Assembly: GCA_964565335.1 (NCBI GenBank)
Contig: CAZMEN010000006.1
Location: 1 to 64,000 of the forward strand
Direction: 5' to 3'
DNA: 64,000 bases
Source: Litorimonas sp964565335
GTDB taxonomy: Bacteria > Pseudomonadota > Alphaproteobacteria > Caulobacterales > Maricaulaceae
This document shows, piece by piece, positions 27,297 to 37,500 of the stretch. Every line of letters begins with the position of its first letter. Positions within the stretch are counted from its first letter, which is position 1. Below the pieces are notes generated by a model that searched no databases, was not told where the DNA came from, and saw only the letters and a list, made by a program, of their open reading frames with translations. Position numbers and translations under genes: made by a program.

Positions 27297-30200
27297 ATGC
27301 GATTATCAAAAAAACGGTTCTTTAAGACAACGGCGTCAGCCATTGTACTCTCTGCGCTTACGGGTTTTGCTGGCATGGCGGCCGCTCAAGATTCTGCGCC
27401 AGAAGACGAAGTCATTTCGACGGGTATCCGTCAGTCCCTTGAGAACGCACTAATTGATAAGCGTAACGCTGATAATCTCGTCGAAGTCATCAAGGCAGAA
27501 GACATTGGGAAACTGCCTGACCAAAACTTAGCTGAAGTCCTCGAGAATATTACTGGTATCCAAATCACGAGGACCGCGGGTGTGGGTACTGGTGTGCAAA
27601 TTCGTGGTACAGATTTTAACCGTACGGAAATAAATGGAGTCGCAACCGTTGGCTCCGGTTTTGGGCGTGCGGGCATTAGCTTTGAAGATATTCCAGCATC
27701 TCTTGTCTCATCACTGCAAGTCACGAAGGTGCCTGATGCCAAGACAGTTGAGGGTTCAGTTGGGGGTACAATTAATCTTGAAACTCTTCGTCCTTTAGAG
27801 CTCAATGAACGCGTCATGGCGTTTCGGGCCCAAGTCGAGCAAAGCGACCTTGCTGACACGATAACACCGCGCTTCTCTGGAACAATTGCGAATAAATGGG
27901 AGAATGACAACGGCCAAGAGTTCGGAGTCGCCTTCAGTGGTAGTTATGCAAGGCAGGATGTTGCATTTTTCAACCCACGTGCTGACCGTGACAACGTAAC
28001 ACTGGCGAACGACCCTAACTTTAATAGCTCTACAGATTTCGATTATTTACGTATTCAATTCTTCCAACAAAACTATGATAATTTTGAATATGAAACGTTC
28101 AACGTAAATGGAACGATTGAATATTCACCAAATGAGAATACACGTTTTTACGTTGAAGGCATTTATAACGATCAAGAACGTGCACAAGAAAGCTATGTGC
28201 TTGATTTATCGGGCGTTTCAAATGGTGCTGTTGTAAGTAGCACCAATTATACAGGTTTTGAGACTGTCAATTTTGGTGAAATTGATGGTCCTAACGGGCC
28301 CGTTAATCTCGGCTCTGTTCAGGCCGCGCTATCAGGTGTTCTTATTCCAAGCACGTCGGGCACACTTGATCCAAACTTCCGGGTATCAACGTCGACAGGA
28401 GCGCGTATCACCGAAAATGCTGTATTTGCGACGGGCCTTGATTTTGAGAAGAACCGCTTAAGCGGTAAAGTCGAAGTGTCGACATCTGCGTCAGATACTG
28501 ATTCGCCTCAATTCCGTCCTCGTTTAGAGTTTATCAACCCTAACACAACGCAGCCTGTACCGGGCGGCGGCGGTAATGCAGATAACGGCGTGCCTGTTGA
28601 GTTTGATTTGTCAAATGGGACATTGCAATTTGGCTTTGCTCAAGGTTTAGCTTCCTCTCCAACTACGGCACAGTTGCTTGATCCGGCCAATTATCAGCTT
28701 GGACGATTGACGTTTTCACAAAGCAATGCAAAAAATCGTGAATCAGCGGCGCGCCTTGATCTCTCTTATGATATGGAGGATTCGTTCTCAATCCTAACCT
28801 CCGTAGATGTTGGTTATCGTTATAATGAGACAAGTTCAGAACGAAACAGTTCGATTTCAAGCGTCAATTACGGAAATGACCGTAATCGTCCTTCTGCGGA
28901 TCAGTTTGCTAGCGTTATAATCGCTGGGCCTGACAATTTTGATGCGGCTGACAATCGTGATTTATTCATTGGAGACTATCTCGCTGTTGACCCGGAAATA
29001 TCCTTCAGTGATCCGCAGTCAGTTGTTGCAGCTTTCAATGCAGCCATCACAGCTAATAATGCAGACCCGAACCTTATAGGGCGTCAACTTCCTTTGGTTG
29101 AGACGCCATCAGAAACGGCGAGTGCCTTCTTTGATATTACCGAACAAACGCATGCACTATATGCTCAAGCCAATTTTGATGGTAACTTCTCTAACCTTCC
29201 CATTCGCGGCAATCTCGGTTTAAGATGGGTTGATACAACAATTACATCCATCGGTAATACGATAGCACAAGGCGATATAAGTCAGACAGAGACCAGCGCG
29301 TCATATGATTTCTTCTTGCCTCGGTTCAATATAGTTGCCAACGCAACGGATGATATTTTATTACGAGGTGGTATCGCTCGCGATATTAACCGCCCAAGTT
29401 TCACCAATCTCTCTACATCAGTCAATTTTGGGACAGGCTCAAATACTGTTGTTGCTCTTGGTAACCCGGCACTCGTTCCTGAAGGAGTTTGGTCTTACGA
29501 TTTGTCGGCTGAGTATTATTTCTCTCCGTCAAGCTTGATTAGTGTCGGTCTTTTCCACAAAAATCGGACGAATCTGTTTACGGATCTTCAAGAAGACCCT
29601 CCCGGAAACCCTGCCGCCGATGGAACATTGAATATTGATGTCACGGCGCCTTGCGAGGATGGCGGTATTTTTAACCCGATCGCGGATCGGAACATTAATA
29701 GCCCAATTCCTGGTGTAGGTATCTGTGTGCCTTTCAGAACACAAGCCAACGGTGAAGGAAGCTTCACGCAAACGGGTCTTGAACTGGCGGCGCAATTTGA
29801 TTTGTCATCATTTGAAGACAGGCTGGGTTGGGCTTCTGGCTTTGGCTTTATCGGGAACTATACATACCAAAAACCAGGTGGGAGCGCTCAAGATTTTGCT
29901 TCAAACTTCCGTCGCATTGGCGGTAATAGAAACATTTTCGGCAATTTAGGGGTCACAGACCCATTGCAGCAAATTGTTCAGCCCAATCTGTCCAGAAATA
30001 CCTATAATGCGACTGTCTTCTATGAGAAGTACGGATTGAGTGCTCGAGCGCGTTACACATGGCGTTCATCATATAGCCTTCCAGCCTCTGTCGAGTCGTT
30101 CAAGGCTGGTGCTCCGTTGATTAATTCAGCCCGCGGTCAACTCAATGCGAACGTTACTTATGATATCAATGATAGCTTGTCTGTCGGTGTTGAAGGTATC

Positions 30201-30311
30201 AACATATTGCAGAATGATCAGCAGCAATATTGTGTTAAAGATGATACATTACTTTGCTTTAATGGCTTCACAGATCGCCGCTTAATCGCGGGTCTGAATT
30301 ATAAGTTCTAA
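27297..30311 (+). CDS. TonB-dependent outer-membrane receptor (carbohydrate type)
   Basis: A 1004-residue outer-membrane transporter. The start at 27297 has GGGGA five bases upstream and gives a standard signal peptide ending in GMAAAQ; an ATG 12 bases earlier is less likely. After a TonB-box-like DEVISTGIR comes the plug (DNLVEVIKAEDIGKLPDQNL, AEVLENITGIQI, TGVQIRGTDFNRTEINGV), then a barrel ending in Phe (AGLNYKF). The pattern matches the Xanthomonas/Caulobacter receptor group used for saccharides. Its position and shared promoter motif suggest it imports oligosaccharides of the locus. A terminator follows. Confidence 0.92.
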   Translation: MRLSKKRFFKTTASAIVLSALTGFAGMAAAQDSAPEDEVISTGIRQSLENALIDKRNADNLVEVIKAEDIGKLPDQNLAEVLENITGIQITRTAGVGTGVQIRGTDFNRTEINGVATVGSGFGRAGISFEDIPASLVSSLQVTKVPDAKTVEGSVGGTINLETLRPLELNERVMAFRAQVEQSDLADTITPRFSGTIANKWENDNGQEFGVAFSGSYARQDVAFFNPRADRDNVTLANDPNFNSSTDFDYLRIQFFQQNYDNFEYETFNVNGTIEYSPNENTRFYVEGIYNDQERAQESYVLDLSGVSNGAVVSSTNYTGFETVNFGEIDGPNGPVNLGSVQAALSGVLIPSTSGTLDPNFRVSTSTGARITENAVFATGLDFEKNRLSGKVEVSTSASDTDSPQFRPRLEFINPNTTQPVPGGGGNADNGVPVEFDLSNGTLQFGFAQGLASSPTTAQLLDPANYQLGRLTFSQSNAKNRESAARLDLSYDMEDSFSILTSVDVGYRYNETSSERNSSISSVNYGNDRNRPSADQFASVIIAGPDNFDAADNRDLFIGDYLAVDPEISFSDPQSVVAAFNAAITANNADPNLIGRQLPLVETPSETASAFFDITEQTHALYAQANFDGNFSNLPIRGNLGLRWVDTTITSIGNTIAQGDISQTETSASYDFFLPRFNIVANATDDILLRGGIARDINRPSFTNLSTSVNFGTGSNTVVALGNPALVPEGVWSYDLSAEYYFSPSSLISVGLFHKNRTNLFTDLQEDPPGNPAADGTLNIDVTAPCEDGGIFNPIADRNINSPIPGVGICVPFRTQANGEGSFTQTGLELAAQFDLSSFEDRLGWASGFGFIGNYTYQKPGGSAQDFASNFRRIGGNRNIFGNLGVTDPLQQIVQPNLSRNTYNATVFYEKYGLSARARYTWRSSYSLPASVESFKAGAPLINSARGQLNANVTYDINDSLSVGVEGINILQNDQQQYCVKDDTLLCFNGFTDRRLIAGLNYKF

Positions 30312-30331
30312 GCGTTTCGCTGATGTAAATT

Positions 30332-30364
30332 AAAAAGCCCGCTTCTCGAAGCGGGCTTTTTTTG
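30332..30364 (+). terminator. Intrinsic terminator after the first receptor
   Basis: AAAAAGCCCGCTTC and GAAGCGGGCTTTTT pair around a tiny loop and run into seven T. It begins about 20 bases after the stop. Confidence 0.92.
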
Positions 30365-30497
30365 GTTTAAAAGTAAATTGTGAGAGAAAACTTACATTCT
30401 ACGGGTTGGTGTATTCGTCCAGTTTTGCCTACAGGACTATTATTTAGTTAGCGCTGTGCGAGATCAGTAATGTTTTAGGCCTCGCGTTTTGCATTGT

Positions 30498-31889
30498 TTA
30501 TTTTGGAACTTGCCTCTGTACTGGGCCGTTATCCCCGATAAGATACATGTTCTTGAGGTCGGTGCCACTTGTTCGCGGCGTGATAATCATTCGGGCATCT
30601 GGATGAGCGTTTTCAATTAATGCGCTAATAGCGAAGCTACCTCTTCCGTGCCGAAAGAGTTGTTTATTTTTATCGAAGCTCTCGCCAGCGTTCGTGCTGT
30701 CTCTGCGGATAAGCACAGCATCACCATTTTTATCTTTATATGACATATATAAGCTGACATCTGTTAATGATTTCACTTCGATATCAGCACGTGCGCCCAA
30801 GGGACTGACAGTATTCCCGCCGACCCAGGACGAGCCGTTCCATCGAATATGTTTTACATTTTTAGGGCCGCCTGTAATTCTCCCAATATCCTTACCGGCA
30901 TTCATTAAGATATGGGGATTGCCTTCAGGGTCTAGCGCGGCGGCGCCGTTAAAGGTCCAAAGCTCACCCGTATCGACAACTTTAGCTTTTTCATCGGCAA
31001 CCTCACGGGTCAAAGGCATTGGTAGTATTTCACCCTCCACATTTCGCCATTCTTTTGTTTGGGTGTTGAAGGTCATATAATAAAGGTCTTCGCGATTGGC
31101 CGTATGACCGCGCTCTCTTGCGTTACCATCCCAACAGAGATGATAATCAAAGCTGACAATTAATTCGTCGCCTTGGCCGCGGCCGATCCATGGATACCAA
31201 CTGTCAACCCCTGCCAAATCGTCACGGCGCTTATGTTTTAGAAACGAGACAGCGGGGCCAAAACTCCGGCCATTATCTTCCGATATATGATAGACCCAAT
31301 CGCTGCGATGCGCGCCGTGGCGGTAGAATAGATAAATGTCGCCATTATCCATTTTGATGACTTGATTATATGTGCCAAATGGCGGGATTGTATCCAGCTC
31401 TTCCCATTCTGTAATATCTAAAGGTTTTTTGCTAACGACGTGTTTGTTCTCGCCGTAATGATGGTTTCCGAGAGGGTTATCGCCATGTATGTCCGGCACA
31501 CCGCCGTGGCCGCCAAAGAAAATATGAATATAACCTTCATCGTCAATGATCATGCTAGGCTTGCCATGATTATCAATTTTCTTTTTTCTTGTCGGGTCCT
31601 TTCCCATCAAGCTTACGCCAGCTTTAAACGGGCCTGTCCATTGCTCTGTGGTGTGATTATAAGCTGCAACATATGGATCCTCTAACGGGCCTTGGTATGA
31701 GACATATGTAATCCCGTTATGATATATGCCGGCTGGATGTTGGACAATGGCCACGGCGTTGCCGAAGCCATTTTCTGCAAAATGGTTAACTGTTTTTGCT
31801 TTCTTGCTGCTCGATGAAGCATATGTTGGTGACCAAGCTGATGTGAAAGCCACTATGGAAACCGTACATATGAATGCTAGCTTTTTCAT
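30498..31889 (-). CDS. Beta-propeller polysaccharide lyase, PL24/PL25-like (probable ulvan lyase)
   Basis: A 463-residue secreted protein; the start at 31889 has AGGACT upstream and gives a signal peptide ending near PTYAS, without a lipobox. The body is made of repeated beta-propeller blades. The segments YIHIFFGGHGG, NHHYGENKHVV, FGTYNQVIKMDNGDIYLFYR and HGAHRSDWVYHIS recall PL24 ulvan lyases. Those enzymes cleave ulvan beside uronic acid and use paired histidines; here His122 and His143 are 21 residues apart. Assignment to PL24 rather than PL25 is from memory of the families. Being the only degradative enzyme complete in the window without a lipid anchor, it is the likely secreted endo-acting enzyme. 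It is divergent from the GH3-GH106 operon. Confidence 0.8.
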   Translation of the reverse strand: MKKLAFICTVSIVAFTSAWSPTYASSSSKKAKTVNHFAENGFGNAVAIVQHPAGIYHNGITYVSYQGPLEDPYVAAYNHTTEQWTGPFKAGVSLMGKDPTRKKKIDNHGKPSMIIDDEGYIHIFFGGHGGVPDIHGDNPLGNHHYGENKHVVSKKPLDITEWEELDTIPPFGTYNQVIKMDNGDIYLFYRHGAHRSDWVYHISEDNGRSFGPAVSFLKHKRRDDLAGVDSWYPWIGRGQGDELIVSFDYHLCWDGNARERGHTANREDLYYMTFNTQTKEWRNVEGEILPMPLTREVADEKAKVVDTGELWTFNGAAALDPEGNPHILMNAGKDIGRITGGPKNVKHIRWNGSSWVGGNTVSPLGARADIEVKSLTDVSLYMSYKDKNGDAVLIRRDSTNAGESFDKNKQLFRHGRGSFAISALIENAHPDARMIITPRTSGTDLKNMYLIGDNGPVQRQVPK

Positions 31890-31958
31890 ATTTGAGTCCT
31901 TTAGATTGCATGCTCTAGAAAATTCTTTAATCAAGAGCGCGTAATATATTAAGTAATA

Positions 31959-31972
31959 GAGCAAGAATGCTC
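31959..31972. promoter_or_regulatory. Inverted repeat upstream of the lyase gene (possible operator)
   Basis: Perfect 5-base arms GAGCA and TGCTC with a 4-base spacer, 70 bases upstream of the lyase start. Read toward the lyase it includes TTGCTC, the same hexamer found in the motif ahead of the TRAP operon. Confidence 0.4.
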
Positions 31973-32136
31973 ATTATCAAACAAAAATAGTCATTTATCG
32001 AAGGCTATTGCTGAGGTCCACGCCAAAATAATTCGTTTTTGGCCTGCTCGACACTTTTTTACACTCTTTTATTTTCAGCAAAACCATATTTTGGAAATCA
32101 TTGACCTTGATGACCACAGTTTATAGACCGTTGTAG

Positions 32137-32160
32137 AGCAAAAATAATCATAATAAAGCA
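32137..32160 (+). promoter_or_regulatory. Repeated 24-base motif ahead of GH3-GH106 (site C)
   Basis: AGCAAAAATAATCATAATAA followed by AGCA. It matches 23 of 24 bases with 50942-50965 upstream of the second receptor. It lies 35 bases before the GH3 start codon, so it overlaps the promoter or the early transcript. Confidence 0.55.
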
Positions 32161-32195
32161 GTTGTGATCATGACTCCGTGTCGGAGAGGAGAAAA

Positions 32196-34514
32196 ATGAT
32201 AAAAAGTGTAAGCCAATTAAGCTTATGTGCTGTATTTGCGGTCGGGCTTCATGCCTGTGGCGAAGTGCCTGCTGCGCACTACTCTCCAGAGGTGAAAGAA
32301 CGTGCGCCCTTAGCGGTGCCCCGCGACTCCCATACGGAAGCACAAATTACTGCCTTGATTGCTAAAATGTCCTTGGAAGAAAAGGCAGCGCAAATGCGCA
32401 TCTTCCATGCCAATAAAGGTATCGAATTAGGCGAAAATGACGAGCTTATCCTCTCCGATGATGTTAAAGAGCGCCTTAAACTAGGCATAGCAGGGATAAA
32501 AAACCCTGGCGAATTTTTGATGCCTGAGAAAGCTGCCATACTTAATAATAAGCTTCAGAAGTATATAATTGAAAATAATCGTCACGGGATTCCTGCGGTT
32601 TTTGTGACTGAAGCCTATAATGGAGTCGATGCAACAGGCACAACTCGGTTTGGCCGTCCGATTAACATGGCGGCGACGTTCAACCCTGAACTTGTTAAAT
32701 CTGTGTGGGATACAATTGGTAGGGAGGCTCGTTTGCGGGGCCTTCATATGTGTCACTCACCAGAAGCGGACATCATGCGTGACCCGCGTTTTGGCCGGAT
32801 GAGTGAGGCTTACAGTGAAGATACGCACCTGACGACAGAGATGGTTGTCGCGGCGGTGAGGGGCGTGCAGGGTGACACAAAGGGCTTGTCTGAGAAGACA
32901 CATATTGGTGCCGTTGCGAAGCATTTTGCAGGCTATGGACAGGTGGAAGGCGGCCTTAATTTTGCGTCAATTCAAATCTCACCCCGAACACTTATTGATG
33001 AGATTTTTCCGCCTTTTAAAGCTGCCGTGCAAAGGGGCGAGGCAATGGGGATTATGCCATCACACGGCGACCTGAATGGTGTCGCCAGCCACGGGAGTCG
33101 CGAATTGCTCACCGATATATTACGCGATGAATGGGGCTTCGACGGATATACAGTGTCTGACTCGAACGATATAGCACGCCTAAACACGTTCATGGCGGTC
33201 GCGGAAACTGAAGATGAAGCAGCTCTTATGGGCCTAAATGCTGGCAATGATATTGATCTCTATAGCGAAATTGCTTATTCGCGCCTCCCGCGCTTGGCCA
33301 AGGATGATCCGAAAGTTGAAGCTCAAATGGACGAGGCTGTGCGGCGTGTTCTTCGTGTGAAATTCAAGCTAGGCCTCTTTAATGACCCTTATATTGATGT
33401 CGCAACTGTCGCTCCAAATGTGCGTAATTCAGAGTCGTTAGAGCTCGCCTACAAGGCTGATCTTGAATCGGTTATCCTTCTCAAAAATGAAAATAACATC
33501 CTACCCCTAGATGTTTCTGGAAAAAAGATATCACTCATCGGTCCTTTAATGCGGGAGAGGGCGCCACAAGATTACCAGCAGGTCTTTGGCTCAGATGTAA
33601 GCATTATCTCAGAGCCGGCCTTGCGTCTGACAGACGAACATCGTCATAAACCGAACGCGACTCCGCTAAATGACCCTGACAATAGAGCTGGTATGATACG
33701 TGCGCTTGAGGCGGCAAAAAAATCTGATGTTGTTGTGATGTTTTTGGGCGGTGATGAACACACGGCGAAGGAGGCTTATTTTAAATGCTGTTATGGCGAT
33801 CGCTATAGCCTTGAACCTGCAGGCTTGCAGGACGAATTGCTTCGCCAAGTGAAAGCATTGGGGAAGCCCATTATTGTTGTTGTAAAACACCGTCGTACAT
33901 TAGCGATTAATGAAATTGCAAAATCCGCAGACGCTATCATAGATGCTTGGGATTTATCGGAGCAGGGAGATAAAGCCGTTGCCAATATTATCAAAGGCAC
34001 TGTTAATCCGTCCGGAAAGCTTCCTGTCACAGTCCCGCGCCATGTTGGACAAATTCCGTTTCATTATAGTCAAAAGCATATCAATTTTAAAAAGGATTAT
34101 CTCTTCATCGAGGAGGGGCCTCTTTATCCTTTCGGCTTTGGATTGAGCTACACAGATTTTAATTTTTCGAATATAACGCTCTCATCTAATCAAGTCGATA
34201 ATGGTGAGACATTGACTGCGAAGGTAACGGTGAAAAATGTGGGTGAGCGCGCCGGTAAGGAGGTCGTACAACTCTATATCAAAGATATGATCGGCTCAGT
34301 TCTCAGGCCTGAGAAAGAACTTAAAGCTTTTGAGAAAATAGCTTTGGACCCAGGAGAAAGTCGTGACGTTACATTCGAGATTACGCCAGAGATGTTATCA
34401 TTTACGGATATTAATATGGATTATCGCGTAGAGGATGGCGATTTTAGGGTTGAAATTGGCAATAGCTCACAAGGCGGGAAACTCGGAGAGTTCACCGTGG
34501 AGTCTTCGAAATGA
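32196..34514 (+). CDS. Glycoside hydrolase family 3 lipoprotein
   Basis: A 772-residue GH3 enzyme (beta-glucosidase/xylosidase type). The start at 32196 follows GGAGAGGAGAAAA and yields a lipoprotein signal ending in GLHAC. N-terminal TIM barrel: RFGRPINMAATFNP, HSPEADIMRDPRFGRMSE, AVAKHFAGYG and nucleophile segment YTVSDSNDIARL. The second domain has GGDEHTAKEAYF and NPSGKLPVT. The usual HGRPL and PGEEG motifs are replaced by KHRRTL and LSEQG, so subsite specificity may differ. A C-terminal FnIII-like domain begins near FGFGLSYTDF. The gene overlaps GH106 by 4 bases (ATGA). In ulvan use a beta-xylosidase or beta-glucuronidase role would fit; the specificity is inference. Confidence 0.88.
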   Translation: MIKSVSQLSLCAVFAVGLHACGEVPAAHYSPEVKERAPLAVPRDSHTEAQITALIAKMSLEEKAAQMRIFHANKGIELGENDELILSDDVKERLKLGIAGIKNPGEFLMPEKAAILNNKLQKYIIENNRHGIPAVFVTEAYNGVDATGTTRFGRPINMAATFNPELVKSVWDTIGREARLRGLHMCHSPEADIMRDPRFGRMSEAYSEDTHLTTEMVVAAVRGVQGDTKGLSEKTHIGAVAKHFAGYGQVEGGLNFASIQISPRTLIDEIFPPFKAAVQRGEAMGIMPSHGDLNGVASHGSRELLTDILRDEWGFDGYTVSDSNDIARLNTFMAVAETEDEAALMGLNAGNDIDLYSEIAYSRLPRLAKDDPKVEAQMDEAVRRVLRVKFKLGLFNDPYIDVATVAPNVRNSESLELAYKADLESVILLKNENNILPLDVSGKKISLIGPLMRERAPQDYQQVFGSDVSIISEPALRLTDEHRHKPNATPLNDPDNRAGMIRALEAAKKSDVVVMFLGGDEHTAKEAYFKCCYGDRYSLEPAGLQDELLRQVKALGKPIIVVVKHRRTLAINEIAKSADAIIDAWDLSEQGDKAVANIIKGTVNPSGKLPVTVPRHVGQIPFHYSQKHINFKKDYLFIEEGPLYPFGFGLSYTDFNFSNITLSSNQVDNGETLTAKVTVKNVGERAGKEVVQLYIKDMIGSVLRPEKELKAFEKIALDPGESRDVTFEITPEMLSFTDINMDYRVEDGDFRVEIGNSSQGGKLGEFTVESSK

Positions 34515-37500
34515 TAAAATACTTTAAAACGTCTATGCTCACGTTGGCGGCTCTTGGCCTAGTTGGGTGTAGCCCAAATATAGCGCCAAAGACATCAAGC
34601 TTAGAAAGCCTTGAGGCTGAATTTTTAAATCCTCCAAATAGCTCTCGTCCGAGAACGTGGTTCCACGTTATGAGCGGGAATATGACTAAACAGGGGATCG
34701 CCAGAGATTTGGAGTCAATCAAATCTGTTGGTATTGGCGGGATTCTGTTGTTCAATGTAACGCAAGGCATTCCTGTTGGGCCAGTAAAGTTTAATTCGAA
34801 GGAACATTTTGAACTTGTCCGCCACATGGCAAGCGAAGCCGAGAGGTTAGGACTCTCTTTCGGCGTGCATAATTGTGATGGCTGGACTTCGTCAGGAGGG
34901 CCTTGGATTTCACCTGAAAACTCCATGAAGAAGGTTGTCTGGTCGCAAACCCTGACGCAAGGTGGTGCAATTGATATTGTTCTTGCAGAGCCTGATAAGC
35001 TTGAAAATTATTACGAAGATATTGCCACGATCGCTTATCCAAGCCTCGTTGGTGAAAAAAATAATCTTGCGAACCGACCAATAGTTACGTCGTCGCAAGC
35101 CAATCTTGACATTGATCTGATTACGGATGGGTCTATCATTGGAACTACCCGTCTGGAGGCGTCAAAGGAAAATCCTGCCTCGCTAGACTTTGAATATCAC
35201 GAGCCGTTTACGTTAAAGTCAGTCAGGTTCCGTTTCATGTATGCACGTTTGGCAAAAACGCTTTTATTATCGTCTGATGATGGGGTTAATTACACGCCAG
35301 TACAAAAACTTGCGTTGCGCCGTCCTGCAAAAGATGATTGGGGCAATGACGAAGCTTTAGCGAAGCCTGTAACAGCTCGGTATTTCCGGTTGCAAACAGA
35401 TGTCCCGCTAGAGGTTCAGGAAGTGGAGCTATCCTCCGTGGCATCTATCGGGAATTTCTGGGGCCGCACCGGGGCGGCCAGAACAACCTATAGTGACCTT
35501 CCGCCTATTGGCACTGTACCTAAGTCTGAAATTATCGACTCGTCCTCAATCATTGATGTGTCAAAGTCTGTCGACTCCAACGGGCGATTGCAAGCTGAAC
35601 TGCCCGAAGGGGAGTGGACTATTATGCGCTTTGGCCAAACCTCGACAGGCGCAAAAAACCTTCCCGCATCCGTCGAAGGATTAGGCTTGGAGGTTGATAA
35701 ATTTAGCAAGGCCGCCGTCAAAGGACATTATGAAGCCTACATGACGAAGGTCGTTAATTCTGTGAAAGATGTTGCCCCAAATGCGCACCAATATACGATA
35801 ATCGATAGTTATGAAGTCGGTGCGCAGAATTGGACATCGGGCTATGACGCGCTTTTCCGGGGCGCAAAGGGCTATGACCTCATTCCATTCTTACCCCTTT
35901 TCGCGGGCCGGTTTGTTGACAGCGCTGAGGTATCAGAACGTGTCACATGGGATATACGGGCTGTCTCTAATGACCTCATCAGAGATAATTATTACGGTTA
36001 CTTCACCGAGCTTGCCAATGCAGATGGGCTAAAGGTTTATGTGGAACCCTATGGTGACGGGCCGTTTAATGAAATCGATGCAGGCGGAATGGCTGACGTT
36101 CCAATGGGCGAGTTTTGGGTTACTCGCTTTGGAAACCGTGTCAATGTCGCGGTGTCGTCAGCGGCGATTTACGGGAAACCGATTGCTTCCGCCGAGGCCT
36201 TTACAGATATTTGGGATGTGAATTGGAAAGTCCATCCTGCTTATGTGAAGACGCAAGGAGATACGAACTGGGCTTTGGGTGTGAACGAATTTATGTTCCA
36301 TCGCTTTGCGCACCAGGCGAATACACATGTAAAGCCGGGAATGACAATGAACCGATGGGGGAGTCATTTCGACCGTACGCAAACCTGGTGGAAGAGCGCC
36401 GGCAAGGAGTGGTTTTCATACCTTGGCCGTGGGCAGCATGTTCTGCGCCAAGGCATTCCTGTCAATGATGCGCTATTATTTATTGGCGATGGCGCGCCGA
36501 GCATATGCCCGGACAAAGAGAAAACTGATGTCATTCCTCTGTCTCTCAACTTTACTTGCTTAAATTCTGATGTTTTGCAAAATCGCTTATCGGCGAGTGA
36601 TGAGGCCTTTAAGTTGCCTGAAGGGAGCGCTTATAGATTTATCATTTTACAAGATAGTGACACGATTTCACGCGGGTCTTTAAATGCGCTTGATAGGCTC
36701 TCGGCGAGTAATGGCGGTATCATAATTGGCACGCCGCCACAGTACCTTGCAGGGTTTGTTCAAACACCATCAGAGCAAAAGTTATTCGATCAGCAAGTGA
36801 AAAGTATTTGGGCAAGAGAAAGCGTGGTGACATTCGAAGACGTCACAAGTACGGGATGGGACGGTTTCCTAAAGGCTGCCAATCATCGTCCTGATGTTGT
36901 GATCAAAGGAAAGCCAGACGCCCTATTCACTCATCGTCAAGTCGGTGATCATGATATTTATTTCCTCTATAATGCTGACAAAACTCCGCAGGAATTTGAG
37001 GCCGAATTCAGAGTTACCGGAAAAGCGATATCTCTCTGGAAGCCTATGAGCGGGGCTGTCGAGGGCGTTTCGTCTTATTCTGCGTTTGATGACCACACGG
37101 TTGTTAATTTCGATCTGAAACCTCAAGAGTCTGTTTTCGTCGTTTTTGATGGTGATAGCACGGTCGATAAAACAGTCGTAAATCGACCTTCTGAGGCAAT
37201 AGCCCAAATAGCTCTCACGGGGCCGTGGACTGTTAGTTTTAATCCCGACTTCGGAACCAACAAAACGGTCGAGTTTCAGCAGTTGATTGATTGGAAAGAC
37301 CATAGTGATTTTGATATTAGACACTATTCCGGTCCGGGAACTTACGAAGCGCAATTTGAAGTCTCTGAAGGTTTCATAGACTCAGCACAGGTTTTCACCC
37401 TCGACCTCGGAAATGTCCAAATAGCCGCAACGGTTACTGTCAATGGTGTCGAGCAAGGTACGAGTTGGATAGCGCCCCATCATGTTGATATTTCTGAGGC

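Larger units (their letters stand above)
31890..32195. other. Divergent intergenic region between lyase and GH3 genes
   Basis: A 306-base AT-rich spacer. It holds a perfect inverted repeat, GAGCA-AGAA-TGCTC (31959-31972), 70 bases ahead of the lyase start, and the 24-base repeated motif at 32137-32160 ahead of the GH3 start. Nothing else was recognised. Confidence 0.6.
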
